Shown piece after piece: positions 26,533 to 37,160 of a DNA stretch of 60,596 bases. The notes below the pieces were generated by a model, which had not been told where the DNA came from, made no database searches, and worked only from the letters and a program-made list of their open reading frames with translations. Made by a program: the position numbers and the translations under genes. The DNA lies in NCBI RefSeq assembly GCF_001989995.2, contig NZ_JAHGUP010000050.1:1-60596 (forward strand), given 5' to 3'. The stretch comes from Vibrio anguillarum (lineage in GTDB: Bacteria > Pseudomonadota > Gammaproteobacteria > Enterobacterales > Vibrionaceae). Position 1 is the first letter of the stretch. Each line of letters begins with the position of its first letter.

Positions 26533-26646
26533 GTGTAATTACCTTACTGATCAGTAGTTTTTAGGTTCAAATAAACCCGGCGTGGGTATATTTTCGCTTC
26601 TTTAATAGAAAGAAAGGAATCCGACGCCTCTCAACAAAGAGGCGGA

Positions 26647-26675
26647 ATTGTAATCACTGTCACAATAAGTGTCAA
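26647..26675 (-). promoter_or_regulatory. Promoter of rpmH-rnpA
   Basis: On the minus strand a perfect -35 TTGACA (26670-26675), 17-bp spacer and -10 TACAAT (26647-26652) lie upstream of rpmH. The strength fits a ribosomal-protein operon. Confidence 0.8.
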
Positions 26676-26728
26676 CGATTGGGTTCACTAAAATTCCGGT
26701 CGGGGGATTATACGCAGTCTCCTTTAAA

Positions 26729-27478
26729 TCACAAGGATCCTTCGTCGATCCCCACCTGATTTAAAAATTTCTTGAGCTTAGGATCCTGTGGATTACCAAA
26801 GATATCCTGTGGAGAGCCTTGCTCTACAATTTGCCCATCGGCCATGAAGATCACGCGATCGGCTACCTCCTTTGCAAACTGCATCTCATGGGTAACCACC
26901 AGCATTGTTTGGTGATGAGTGGCTAATTTCTTCATTAAAGCAAGCACTTCGCCAACCCATTCAGGATCGAGTGCTGATGTAGGTTCATCAAATAGCAGCA
27001 ATTCTGGTTGTAGCGCCATCGCACGACCGATCCCAACGCGCTGCTGCTGGCCACCAGAAAGCGCTGCGGGATAACTCTCTCCTTTATCCCCAAGACCGAT
27101 GTCATCCAAAATCTGCTGTGCGCGGGTCAGGGCGAGATCTTTTTTCCAACCGTGCACCGTAATGAGCCCTTCGGCGACATTTTGCCTCGCCGTCATATGA
27201 GCAAACAGCGCGTAGTTTTGGAAAACAAAGCCTGTTTTTCTGCGCAGCGCTAATACATCTGCTTTGGTCTGTTGCTGGGTGTCGACGGTGACATCATCAA
27301 TAGTAATGGAGCCTTGGTCTGCGCGTTCTAGGAAGTTGACGCAGCGCAGTAAGGTCGATTTACCTGTACCGCTTGAGCCAATAATGACGATGATTTCACC
27401 TTTTTCTATTGCTAAGCTGATGCCTTTGAGCACTTCAGTATCGCCAAAGCGCTTATGAATATTATCGAGTTTAATCAT
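26729..27478 (-). CDS. Amino-acid ABC transporter ATP-binding protein
   Basis: This is the ATPase of a polar amino-acid ABC importer (GlnQ/HisP/ArtP group). Over 249 residues it shows Walker [10 protein letters not shown] (about 33-41), the Q-loop [12 protein letters not shown], the signature [14 protein letters not shown] near 139, Walker [14 protein letters not shown] and the switch histidine in LVVTHEM. Its start overlaps the permease stop by 4 bp. The three-gene cluster (binding protein, permease, ATPase) lies between dnaA and rpmH, where V. cholerae also carries such a transporter. The substrate cannot be read from sequence alone. Confidence 0.93.
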   Translation of the reverse strand: MIKLDNIHKRFGDTEVLKGISLAIEKGEIIVIIGSSGTGKSTLLRCVNFLERADQGSITIDDVTVDTQQQTKADVLALRRKTGFVFQNYALFAHMTARQNVAEGLITVHGWKKDLALTRAQQILDDIGLGDKGESYPAALSGGQQQRVGIGRAMALQPELLLFDEPTSALDPEWVGEVLALMKKLATHHQTMLVVTHEMQFAKEVADRVIFMADGQIVEQGSPQDIFGNPQDPKLKKFLNQVGIDEGSL

Positions 27479-28146
27479 CGTACATACGCCTTATTGAGTC
27501 TCTCTTCAGCCCAAATTTGTACCCGAGTCAGTACCACCACTACGGCCCAGTAAATTAATGCAACGGCGAGGAAAGCTTCAAAGAAGCGAAAGCTTGACGA
27601 AGCTTCCATCTGCGCTCTGGCCATGATCTCAGCGACTCCTAATGTAAAAGCTAATGAGGTCGATTTGATCATATCAATGAAGTAATTCATTAATGATGGC
27701 AACGCGATACGAGTGGCTTGCGGCAAAATAATGCGGCGCATTGCTTGGCTTGTGGTCATACCCACAGACAAACTCGCTTCCATTTGGCTGCGATCAATAC
27801 CCAAAATGGCGGCGCGAATACTTTCTGCCATATAAGCGGCGAAGTGAAGAGTTAGCCCGATCACCGCGGCGCTAAATGCATTTAAACCGACCATCCACGG
27901 TAACACTTGCGGCAGACCATAGTAGAGTAGAAATAGTTGTACCAGCAGGGGAGTACCGCGGAAAAAGCTGATGTACAGCTGGCTTAGCGGATCCAAAATG
28001 GGCACTTTGAACACACGAATATTGGCTAAAATGACCGACAGGATCAAAGCAAACACTAAGCCCCAAGTCGCCATCTCCATGGTGGTGCCTAAATACCTGA
28101 GCAGTATTGGCATCAGCTCAAGCATATAGTGAAAATCAAATCCCAT
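27475..28146 (-). CDS. Amino-acid ABC transporter permease
   Basis: A 223-residue inner-membrane permease of the HisM/GlnP family, with about five hydrophobic helices. The EAA loop has the sequence [28 protein letters not shown] split over about residues 127-154, where it docks on the ATPase. The [18 protein letters not shown] segment near 65-82 is typical of polar amino-acid permeases. As only one permease is encoded, a homodimer is expected. It lies 75 bp after the binding-protein gene, past a hairpin. Confidence 0.93.
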   Translation of the reverse strand: MGFDFHYMLELMPILLRYLGTTMEMATWGLVFALILSVILANIRVFKVPILDPLSQLYISFFRGTPLLVQLFLLYYGLPQVLPWMVGLNAFSAAVIGLTLHFAAYMAESIRAAILGIDRSQMEASLSVGMTTSQAMRRIILPQATRIALPSLMNYFIDMIKSTSLAFTLGVAEIMARAQMEASSSFRFFEAFLAVALIYWAVVVVLTRVQIWAEERLNKAYVR

Positions 28147-28165
28147 CGGCTTACCTTTTTAAAAC

Positions 28166-28193
28166 AAAAAAGGTGGAATGTGTGGTTCCACCT
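28166..28193 (-). terminator. Intra-operon hairpin after the binding-protein gene
   Basis: A stem GGTGGAA/TTCCACC followed by T6 on the minus strand lies between the binding-protein gene and the permease gene. Such partial terminators are common here and would give more binding protein than permease. Confidence 0.75.
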
Positions 28194-28221
28194 CAATCCT
28201 ATCTTTTGATAATAGGGGAAT

Positions 28222-28971
28222 TTACTTATTGGTGATATCGGCAGCAAACCATTTTTCAGAAATCGCACTCAGTGTGCCATCAGCGCGCATCGAGGCTAAC
28301 GCTTGATTCACTTCAGCTTGCAGTTTTTGGCCTTGCTCGTTGTTAACAAACGGCCAAGCGTTTTCAATGGTTTCAAAAGGGTGGCCAGCCAATTGCAACG
28401 GTAAGCCCGTTGTTTTAATCAATTCCAGAGCCGAAAGGCGATCCATCACAAACGCATCAGCACGGCCAAGAGCAACGTCATGTTCAATGCCAGTATCGTA
28501 AGTTTTGATGATGATTTTATTGTCTTTGTCAAAGCTGCGCAGTAGCTGCTCGAAGTTTGAGCCTAAATTGACCGCGACCGTTTTGCCGGCAAGATCGTCA
28601 ATCCCTTTAATGCTGTCATTACCTTTGCGAACGGTAATTTGTGCACCGTCGATGACATACGGGTCAGCAAATAAGTATTTCGCTTTACGTGCTTCTGTGA
28701 CGGTGATTTGGTTTGAAATGGTATCAATTCGGCCAGTTTCAAGCAGGCCAAAGAGACCGGAGAAATTAGCCGTAACATATTTTACATCGTAATCATTGCG
28801 TTTACCTATCTCATCCCAAACATCCACTTCAAAGCCTTGCAGCTTGTCTTGTTTGACAAAAGTGAATGGAAAATAGCGCCCTGACATGCCGACTTTTATT
28901 TCCGTTGCCGCGTGTACGCTTGCAGCGGAGAGTGCAATTGCAGTAATGGCGACTTTAACCCAGTTTTTCAT
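28222..28971 (-). CDS. Amino-acid ABC transporter periplasmic binding protein
   Basis: This is a periplasmic solute-binding protein of the polar amino-acid family (SBP_bac_3). It starts at ATG 28971 with AAGGAG as ribosome site, giving 249 residues with a signal peptide MKNWVKVAITAIALSAASVHA ahead of ATEIKVGMSG (the motif is written in two parts). An upstream in-frame reading to 29112 has no ribosome site and would bury the signal peptide. Family motifs include GFEVDVWDEIGKR and the LFGLLETGRIDTISNQITVTEAR region. The ligand is not deducible. It heads the three-gene transporter operon, divergent from dnaA. Confidence 0.92.
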   Translation of the reverse strand: MKNWVKVAITAIALSAASVHAATEIKVGMSGRYFPFTFVKQDKLQGFEVDVWDEIGKRNDYDVKYVTANFSGLFGLLETGRIDTISNQITVTEARKAKYLFADPYVIDGAQITVRKGNDSIKGIDDLAGKTVAVNLGSNFEQLLRSFDKDNKIIIKTYDTGIEHDVALGRADAFVMDRLSALELIKTTGLPLQLAGHPFETIENAWPFVNNEQGQKLQAEVNQALASMRADGTLSAISEKWFAADITNK

Positions 28972-29090
28972 CTTGAAACTCCTTATATTTATAGAGAGGG
29001 ATGTTACTGGCAAAGCACTCAATAGAATAAATAACCAGTAGTTATTAACCATAACCGAACATAGTGACACAATTGGGGATAAGTATAGAG

Positions 29091-29257
29091 GATCCTTGTA
29101 TATGTGGATCATCGTGTGGGTAAAGTGGTGCTAATTGTGAAGATCGACAAAAATCAAGCGCAAATTGTGTGAATAACTTCGATCTTATTCACTGGATCAC
29201 GGATCAATCGCTGGCGATCTTGGTTATCAACAGGTAAAATCGCCAGTCTTTTCGATC
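29091..29257. promoter_or_regulatory. dnaA upstream region: GATC cluster and DnaA boxes
   Basis: Eight GATC sites (29091, 29107, 29142, 29181, 29195, 29202, 29216, 29254) fall in 167 bp upstream of dnaA. There is a consensus DnaA box TTATTCACA on the minus strand (29168-29176) and a one-mismatch box TTATCAACA (29224-29232). This fits SeqA/Dam-timed and DnaA-autoregulated transcription known in E. coli. I did not find a convincing -35/-10 pair. Confidence 0.7.
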
Positions 29258-29280
29258 ATTTACTTAGGGTGAGGGCAACC

Positions 29281-30684
29281 GTGTCATCTTCGCTTTGGTT
29301 GCAATGTTTGCAACAGCTTCAAGAAGAGTTACCAGCAGCGGAATTCAGCATGTGGGTACGTCCGTTACAAGCGGAGCTCAATGACAATACTCTCACTTTA
29401 TTCGCCCCAAACCGCTTTGTGCTTGATTGGGTGCGCGATAAATACATCAACAGCATCAACCGACTACTGCAAGAGCATTGTGGCCACGATACCCCGAACC
29501 TGCGTTTTGAAGTGGGTAGTCGCCGGGTTAGCGCGCCTAAAGCTGCTCCCGTTCGTACTCAAGCGGATGTCGCGGCTGAATCTTCAGCTCCTGCACAGTT
29601 ACAAGCGCGTAAACCGGTACATCGTACGTGGGAAAACGACACGGTTGTAGCAGACATTAATCACAGATCAAACGTTAACCCTAAACATAAGTTCAATAAC
29701 TTCGTTGAAGGTAAATCGAACCAACTCGGTTTGGCTGCAGCGCGTCAAGTTTCCGATAACCCCGGCGCGGCCTATAACCCACTCTTCTTATACGGTGGCA
29801 CGGGGCTAGGTAAAACACACTTATTGCACGCCGTTGGTAATGCGATTGTTGATAACAACCCGAATGCGAAAGTGATTTACATGCACTCAGAGCGTTTCGT
29901 GCAAGATATGGTGAAAGCGCTGCAAAATAATGCGATTGAAGAGTTCAAACGCTATTACCGCAGTGTTGATGCACTCTTGATCGATGATATTCAATTCTTT
30001 GCCAATAAAGAGCGTTCGCAAGAAGAGTTCTTTCATACCTTTAACGCATTGCTTGAAGGTAACCAACAAATCATTTTGACTTCCGACCGCTATCCGAAAG
30101 AGATCAATGGGGTGGAAGATCGCCTTAAATCTCGTTTTGGTTGGGGTTTGACGGTTGCGATTGAGCCACCAGAGCTTGAAACGCGTGTCGCGATTTTAAT
30201 GAAGAAGGCAGAAGATCACCAAATTCATCTTGCCGATGAAGTTGCCTTTTTTATTGCCAAACGCTTACGTTCCAACGTGCGTGAATTGGAAGGCGCACTA
30301 AACCGTGTTATCGCCAACGCTAACTTTACTGGCCGTCCGATCACCATCGATTTTGTGCGTGAAGCGCTGCGTGACTTATTAGCTTTGCAAGAAAAATTGG
30401 TCACCATTGATAACATTCAAAAGACCGTGGCGGAATACTACAAAATTAAAGTGGCGGATTTGCTTTCTAAACGTCGCTCTCGCTCGGTTGCCCGTCCACG
30501 CCAGTTGGCGATGGCACTGGCTAAAGAGCTGACTAACCACAGCTTGCCTGAAATTGGTGATGCGTTTGGTGGCCGAGATCATACGACAGTACTGCACGCT
30601 TGCCGTAAAATCCAGCAGTTACGTGAAGAGAGCCACGACATCAAAGAAGACTATTCGAATTTAATTCGTACCCTGTCTTCTTGA
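29281..30684 (+). CDS. dnaA: Replication initiator DnaA
   Basis: DnaA binds the DnaA boxes of oriC, opens the AT-rich element and loads DnaB. It has domain I at the N-terminus ([20 protein letters not shown]), a variable linker (about 85-135) and an AAA+ domain with Walker A GGTGLGKT (172-179) and Walker [10 protein letters not shown]. The C-terminal helix-turn-helix has the DnaA signature [13 protein letters not shown] use the GTG at 29281, which gives 467 residues and MSSSLWLQ, identical in length to E. coli; an in-frame start at 29269 lacks support. dnaN, recF and gyrB follow. Confidence 0.98.
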   Translation: MSSSLWLQCLQQLQEELPAAEFSMWVRPLQAELNDNTLTLFAPNRFVLDWVRDKYINSINRLLQEHCGHDTPNLRFEVGSRRVSAPKAAPVRTQADVAAESSAPAQLQARKPVHRTWENDTVVADINHRSNVNPKHKFNNFVEGKSNQLGLAAARQVSDNPGAAYNPLFLYGGTGLGKTHLLHAVGNAIVDNNPNAKVIYMHSERFVQDMVKALQNNAIEEFKRYYRSVDALLIDDIQFFANKERSQEEFFHTFNALLEGNQQIILTSDRYPKEINGVEDRLKSRFGWGLTVAIEPPELETRVAILMKKAEDHQIHLADEVAFFIAKRLRSNVRELEGALNRVIANANFTGRPITIDFVREALRDLLALQEKLVTIDNIQKTVAEYYKIKVADLLSKRRSRSVARPRQLAMALAKELTNHSLPEIGDAFGGRDHTTVLHACRKIQQLREESHDIKEDYSNLIRTLSS

Positions 30685-30757
30685 TGCACAACCTTCTTAT
30701 ATCAGCTATTTTAACCCTCACATTTAGGGTTGCCCGATAACATCGTAAGAGCTAACT

Positions 30758-31858
30758 ATGAAATTTACTATTGAACGTAGCCACTTCATTAAGCCACTTC
30801 AGCAAGTATCTGGAACATTAGGCGGACGTGCGACTTTGCCAATTCTTGGTAATTTGTTGCTCAAAGTGGAAGAGAACGTGCTGTCGATGACGGCGACCGA
30901 TCTTGAAGTCGAACTGATTAGCCACGTGACTCTTGAAGGTGAGTGCGAAGCAGGAAGCATCACTGTCCCTGCGCGTAAATTTTTAGATATTTGTCGCGGC
31001 TTGCCCGATAGCGCCGTGATCACTGTGGTATTGGAAGGCGATCGCATCCAGATGCGTTCTGGCCGTAGCCGTTTCTCTCTGGCAACCTTACCTGCCAGTG
31101 ACTTTCCTAATATTGAAGATTGGCAAAGTGAAGTGGAAGTGTCGCTCACTCAGGCAGAACTGCGCAGTTTAATTGAGAAAACCCAGTTTTCGATGGCTAA
31201 CCAAGATGTGCGTTATTACCTGAACGGTATGCTATTTGAAATCGACGGTTCAACCTTGCGCTCTGTGGCAACCGATGGACACCGTATGGCGGTTTCGCAA
31301 ACGGCACTCAGCGCGGATTTTGCCAATAAACAGATCATCGTGCCGCGTAAAGGGGTACAGGAACTGGTCAAGTTACTTGATGCGCCAGAACAGCCGGTTG
31401 TGCTGCAAATTGGCAGTTCAAATTTGCGCGCTCAAGTGAATAATTTCATCTTCACTTCTAAGCTGGTTGATGGTCGCTTCCCTGATTATCGCCGCGTTAT
31501 GCCGCAGCAAACGACCAAAACCTTAGAAACGGGCTGTGATGAGTTACGTCAGGCATTTTCTCGTGCCGCGATTCTCTCAAATGAAAAGTTTCGCGGGGTA
31601 CGGGTTAATCTTGCGGATAATGAAATGCGCATTACCGCCAACAACCCAGAGCAAGAAGAAGCGGAAGAGTTGTTGGATGTCACCTTTGAAGGCGACGCCA
31701 TCGAAATCGGTTTTAACGTCAGCTATGTACTCGATGTACTGAATACATTACGTTGTGAACAGGTTCGTGTATCGATGTCTGACGCCAACGCCAGCGCGCT
31801 GATTGAAAATCGCGATGACGACAGCGCGATGTATGTCGTCATGCCGATCCGACTTTAA
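30758..31858 (+). CDS. dnaN: DNA polymerase III sliding clamp DnaN
   Basis: DnaN is the beta clamp that tethers DNA polymerase III and other partners to DNA. The 366-residue protein has three repeated clamp domains. Hallmarks are MKFTIERSHFIKPLQQVSG at the N-terminus, VATDGHRMAVSQ near residue 170 and the C-terminal MPIRL. It lies 73 bp after dnaA and 9 bp before recF. Confidence 0.98.
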   Translation: MKFTIERSHFIKPLQQVSGTLGGRATLPILGNLLLKVEENVLSMTATDLEVELISHVTLEGECEAGSITVPARKFLDICRGLPDSAVITVVLEGDRIQMRSGRSRFSLATLPASDFPNIEDWQSEVEVSLTQAELRSLIEKTQFSMANQDVRYYLNGMLFEIDGSTLRSVATDGHRMAVSQTALSADFANKQIIVPRKGVQELVKLLDAPEQPVVLQIGSSNLRAQVNNFIFTSKLVDGRFPDYRRVMPQQTTKTLETGCDELRQAFSRAAILSNEKFRGVRVNLADNEMRITANNPEQEEAEELLDVTFEGDAIEIGFNVSYVLDVLNTLRCEQVRVSMSDANASALIENRDDDSAMYVVMPIRL

Positions 31859-31867
31859 GTTTGCGCA

Positions 31868-32947
31868 ATGCCGCTGACTCGTTTAATCGTCCAACAATTT
31901 CGCAATATTAAAGCCTGTGATATCCCATTATCATCAGGCTTTAACTTTCTTATTGGCCCTAATGGCAGCGGCAAAACCAGTGTACTGGAAGCGATTTACC
32001 TGCTGGGTCATGGTCGCTCGTTCAAAAGCGCCTTAACCGGACGCGTCATACAAAATGAGTGTCAGGAGCTGTTTGTGCATGGGCGTTTTTTGACCTCGGA
32101 TCAATTTGAGCTACCGATTGGCATTAATAAGCAGCGTGACGGTTCAACAGAGGTTAAAATAGGCGGTCAATCTGGGCAAAAACTGGCGCAACTGGCACAA
32201 GTTTTACCTTTGCAATTAATTCATCCGGAAGGGTTTGATCTGCTCACCGATGGACCAAAACAACGACGTGCATTTATTGATTGGGGGGTATTTCATAGTG
32301 AACCTGCCTTTTATGATGCATGGGGGCGTTTTAAGCGCCTCAATAAGCAGCGCAATGCGTTGTTAAAAACGGCAACCCATTATCGTGAACTCAGTTACTG
32401 GGATCAGGAGATGGCGCGCTTGGCTGAACAAATCGATGCATGGCGCACACATTATGTGACGCAAATGAAGTGTGTTGCCGAGGCGTTGTGTCGCAGTTTT
32501 TTGCCAGAATTTGATGTGCAAATGAAGTATTATCGTGGTTGGGAAAAAGAGACGCCCTATCAACAAATCCTCGAGAAAAACTTCGAACGCGATCAATCGC
32601 TAGGCTACACATTCAGTGGCCCGAATAAAGCGGATTTAAAAATAAAGGTCAATGGAACACCGGTTGAAGATGTTCTATCACGCGGTCAGCTTAAATTAAT
32701 GGTGTGTGCACTGCGCGTCGCACAAGGACAACACTTAACCGAGCTGACAGGTAAGCAATGCATCTATTTAATTGATGACTTTGCTTCCGAATTAGATAGC
32801 CATCGTCGTAAGCGTTTAGCGGATTGCTTAAAATCGACGGGGGCACAAGTTTTTGTAAGTTCTATTACGCAAGGCCAAGTTGCAGACATGATTGAGTCAA
32901 ACAGCAAGATGTTTCATGTGGAACATGGCACAATAGAGCACGGATAA
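31868..32947 (+). CDS. recF: Recombination mediator RecF
   Basis: RecF is an SMC/ABC-like ATPase that loads RecA at single-strand gaps with RecO and RecR. The 359-residue protein has Walker A GPNGSGKT (residues 30-37), the ABC signature [16 protein letters not shown] near 271 and Walker [14 protein letters not shown]. It follows dnaN by 9 bp and precedes gyrB by 19 bp. Its C-terminal codons contain a parS-like palindrome (32910-32925). Confidence 0.97.
   Translation: MPLTRLIVQQFRNIKACDIPLSSGFNFLIGPNGSGKTSVLEAIYLLGHGRSFKSALTGRVIQNECQELFVHGRFLTSDQFELPIGINKQRDGSTEVKIGGQSGQKLAQLAQVLPLQLIHPEGFDLLTDGPKQRRAFIDWGVFHSEPAFYDAWGRFKRLNKQRNALLKTATHYRELSYWDQEMARLAEQIDAWRTHYVTQMKCVAEALCRSFLPEFDVQMKYYRGWEKETPYQQILEKNFERDQSLGYTFSGPNKADLKIKVNGTPVEDVLSRGQLKLMVCALRVAQGQHLTELTGKQCIYLIDDFASELDSHRRKRLADCLKSTGAQVFVSSITQGQVADMIESNSKMFHVEHGTIEHG
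32910..32925. promoter_or_regulatory. parS-like palindrome inside recF
   Basis: The 16-mer TGTTTCATGTGGAACA matches the ParB-site consensus (TGTTTCACGTGAAACA) at 14 of 16 positions, and one of the two differences is tolerated in other species. The central CG is TG here, which often weakens binding. V. cholerae parS sites that I remember lie farther from oriC. Treat as a candidate only. Confidence 0.3.
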
Positions 32948-32963
32948 AATAGTGAGAGAGTAA

Positions 32964-35384
<2,421 letters not shown>

Positions 35385-35407
35385 GCCGTTGCTATAAAGC
35401 AAATCCC

Positions 35408-35440
35408 AAAAACACCGTTTCGCAAGAGCGGTGTTTTTTT
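35408..35440 (+). terminator. Terminator of gyrB
   Basis: A hairpin with stem AACACCG/CGGTGTT is followed by seven T, 24 bp after the gyrB stop. Confidence 0.9.
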
Positions 35441-35621
35441 ATGGTCAATACAAAGTCACCCAACGTGGGAGCAACCATTTTTAGCATCAACACTTTCTAC
35501 TTATCTTAGGTTGTCTTTAAGGATAAAAGGTCATAAACGTTTTTTTATTGGGATTTTCTCTCAATAAAAAAAAGTATCTACTATTTTATTTTATTCCATG
35601 TTTTTAGAGGTTTTTATGAGC

Positions 35622-35649
35622 TTGAATTATATTTTTTGGCCGATATAGT
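35622..35649 (+). promoter_or_regulatory. Candidate promoter of the AT-rich islet
   Basis: A -35 TTGAAT (35622-35627), 16-bp spacer and -10 TATAGT (35644-35649) lie in a strongly AT-rich gap, so chance matches are easy. The rest of 35441-35621 shows no gene I can support. Confidence 0.4.
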
Positions 35650-35672
35650 ATTCATTAATTACTTTTTAGGAG

Positions 35673-35765
35673 ATGTGGGTTTGTTATTTATCTTACAGTA
35701 ATAAATCCGAAGGTCTAACTTTCGGATATTATCTAATCTATTTTTGGAATTATTGTAAGGAGTAA
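35673..35765 (+). CDS. Possible 30-residue aromatic-rich leader peptide
   Basis: A short reading frame (ATG 35673, stop TAA 35763-35765) encodes 30 residues, including five tyrosines, two phenylalanines and two tryptophans. AGGAG overlaps the ATG with almost no spacing, so translation would be poor. The frame ends inside the spacer between the AAGGAG at 35757-35762 and the next gene, an arrangement that allows coupling. It spans a hairpin at 35705-35727. It may be chance; no homologue is recognised. Confidence 0.2.
   Translation: MWVCYLSYSNKSEGLTFGYYLIYFWNYCKE
35705..35727 (+). other. RNA hairpin upstream of the GreA/Rnk-like gene
   Basis: A perfect 7-bp stem ATCCGAA/TTCGGAT with a 9-nt loop lies 30 nt before a strong ribosome site. 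No T run follows directly, so it is not a clear terminator. Role unknown. Confidence 0.4.
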
Positions 35766-35770
35766 TAAAT

Positions 35771-36163
35771 ATCAACTTATTTAAGCGTTGGCTTGTTTTT
35801 TTTAAAAGTAAAATAATAACAAGCTTATTTGTTACCTATCAGTCTCCACTGATTTTACTGACTCTTTTCGAGAGAATAGAAGCAGAATCATTGGCCAGAT
35901 ATTCTACGGCAGAGCGCCGAGTCAACGTTGGAGATAGGGTCAGCTTTGTTGATACAGAAAAGTGTCAACCTTATCAAATTATTATAGTGCTTGGTGAGCG
36001 GAACAACCCTAATGATGGTCTCGTATCACTTTACTCTTATTTAGGCGCTTCTATTTTTGGATTACGTGAACAAGAGTGTTTTAAATTATATATTTTAGGA
36101 AAAGAGCGAGAATATAAAGTGGTTAATATTCTTCCTGAAAAGTCACTAACGTGTGTAAATTAA
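35771..36163 (+). CDS. GreA/GreB C-terminal (Rnk-like) domain protein, start codon unclear
   Basis: The C-terminal part is a GreA/GreB C-terminal (FKBP-like) domain as in Rnk: VNVGDRVSFVDTE, then GLVSLYSYLGASIFGLREQE. Such proteins bind RNA polymerase near the secondary channel or act as regulators; no exact role can be given. The frame is open from 35759 with no ATG, GTG or TTG until a TTG at 35891 that has only a weak ribosome site. A strong AAGGAG (35757-35762) sits eight bases before ATC at 35771, and the encoded segment (NLFKRWLVFFKSKI...) restores the roughly 130-residue length of Rnk. Options are a non-canonical ATC or ATA start, a mutated start, or use of TTG 35891 (90 residues). The region is much richer in A+T than its neighbours. 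Confidence 0.55.
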   Translation: MNLFKRWLVFFKSKIITSLFVTYQSPLILLTLFERIEAESLARYSTAERRVNVGDRVSFVDTEKCQPYQIIIVLGERNNPNDGLVSLYSYLGASIFGLREQECFKLYILGKEREYKVVNILPEKSLTCVN

Positions 36164-36191
36164 ATTTCTTCGTTAAAATAAGGAGATTACT

Positions 36192-36308
36192 ATGAGTAAG
36201 AAAGATATGAAAAAAGCGCAACTTAGCCTAAAAGAAAAGCGGAAATTAAAGCAAGAAAAAATGGAAGAAAGCAGTGTAATTAAAGAAAGGAAAAAACGCG
36301 GAAAATAA
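36192..36308 (+). CDS. 38-residue lysine-rich small protein
   Basis: A small gene with an AAGGAG ribosome site seven bases before its ATG encodes 38 residues. Thirteen are lysine and three arginine, with interspersed glutamates, predicting a single charged helix. It follows the GreA/Rnk-like gene by 28 bp and is followed by a good terminator, so the two form a likely operon. I do not recognise a family. A nucleic-acid or ribosome-binding role would be only a guess. Confidence 0.6.
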   Translation: MSKKDMKKAQLSLKEKRKLKQEKMEESSVIKERKKRGK

Positions 36309-36340
36309 AATAAGTTTTCATCGGTTAAAGTGCAAAATAA

Positions 36341-36368
36341 AGCCTAATGATATCGTTAGGCTTTTTTA
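36341..36368 (+). terminator. Terminator after the small basic protein
   Basis: A hairpin AGCCTAA-tgatatcg-TTAGGCT is followed by a T run. Confidence 0.88.
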
Positions 36369-36496
36369 TGTCTCTGTATTGACTCTATATCCTGCTAATG
36401 AAGGCTTTGTAACTCTACGGAGTATCAGTTTGATTCGATGTCCTCTTTCTAGTTTCTGTTCGCTTTAGCGAGGACTAAAAAATTTTTCAAAAAATC

Positions 36497-36524
36497 CTTG
36501 AAAAGAATTTTAGTGCCCCTATAT
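36497..36524 (+). promoter_or_regulatory. Sigma-32 heat-shock promoter of ibpA
   Basis: A -35 CTTGAA (36497-36502), 13-bp spacer and -10 CCCCTATAT (36516-36524) closely match the RpoH consensus (CTTGAA, CCCCATnT). It lies about 170 bp before the small heat-shock gene, leaving room for a structured 5' UTR. Confidence 0.85.
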
Positions 36525-36530
36525 CTATCA

Positions 36531-36699
36531 ATGAAGAGGATGCCGTAAGGACCTCTGGAATGGCGACACAGGTTTGCTCTCTTAAGAGGAGCCTTGTGTT
36601 GTGATTATTAAATGTGTTGTTAGCTCCATGTTGAAAGAATGGCTGCTAACGGCTTAGCGTCTATGCGCTAAGGCTATTGCTTATGATGAGGATAGTATG
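36531..36699 (+). promoter_or_regulatory. ROSE-type RNA thermometer in the ibpA 5' UTR
   Basis: The leader ends in a hairpin in which CTATTGCT (from 36674) faces the ribosome site AGGA (36689-36692) inside GAGGATAG. That is the ROSE signature U(U/C)GCU opposite AGGA, with a non-canonical G-G pair. A second perfect stem, CTTAGCG/CGCTAAG (36653-36672), precedes it, and more pairing potential lies upstream. ROSE elements melt on heat shock and free the ribosome site of ibp genes. Exact 5' end is inferred from the promoter. Confidence 0.8.
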
Positions 36700-37137
36700 A
36701 TGAGAACAGTAGATTTCACTCCTTTATACCGCAACGCAATTGGTTTTGACCGTCTATTAAACATGATGGAATCCAGTTCAGCGAAGAATAGCTCTGCGGG
36801 TTACCCTCCGTACAATATTGAACAGCAAGACGACGATAAATATCGCATCACGATGGCGGTAGCTGGTTTTTCTGAAGAGCAGATTGAGATTACTCAACAA
36901 GAAAATACGCTGATTGTGCGTGGCGAACGTAAACCCGAAGAGAATAAAAACTACGTCTACCAAGGTATTGCTGAGCGCGATTTTGAACGTAAATTCCAAT
37001 TGGCCGACTATGTCAAAGTACTCGGAGCCACAATGGAAAATGGCTTGCTACACGTGGATCTTGAACGTGAAACACCTGAAGCGATGCAACCACGTAAAAT
37101 TGCGATTAATGGTAAAAACTTAATTGAGAACAATTAA
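36700..37137 (+). CDS. ibpA: Small heat-shock protein IbpA
   Basis: IbpA is an Hsp20-family holdase that coats aggregates and hands clients to DnaK and ClpB. The 145-residue protein matches E. coli IbpA closely: an N-terminal arm (TPLYRNAIGFDRLLN), GYPPYNIE, the alpha-crystallin domain with ITMAVAGF, and ERDFERKFQLADYV. I choose the second ATG of an ATG-ATG pair because it sits seven bases from AGGA and aligns with the E. coli start; the first ATG (36697) is only four bases away. Regulation at two levels (sigma-32 promoter and thermometer) is visible in the sequence. Confidence 0.95.
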   Translation: MRTVDFTPLYRNAIGFDRLLNMMESSSAKNSSAGYPPYNIEQQDDDKYRITMAVAGFSEEQIEITQQENTLIVRGERKPEENKNYVYQGIAERDFERKFQLADYVKVLGATMENGLLHVDLERETPEAMQPRKIAINGKNLIENN

Positions 37138-37160
37138 GTTACTGGCCACATTAAAGTAGT

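Noticed and set aside
28972..29112. 47-residue N-terminal extension of the amino-acid binding protein
   Set aside because: It would bury a clear signal peptide that has its own AAGGAG ribosome site.
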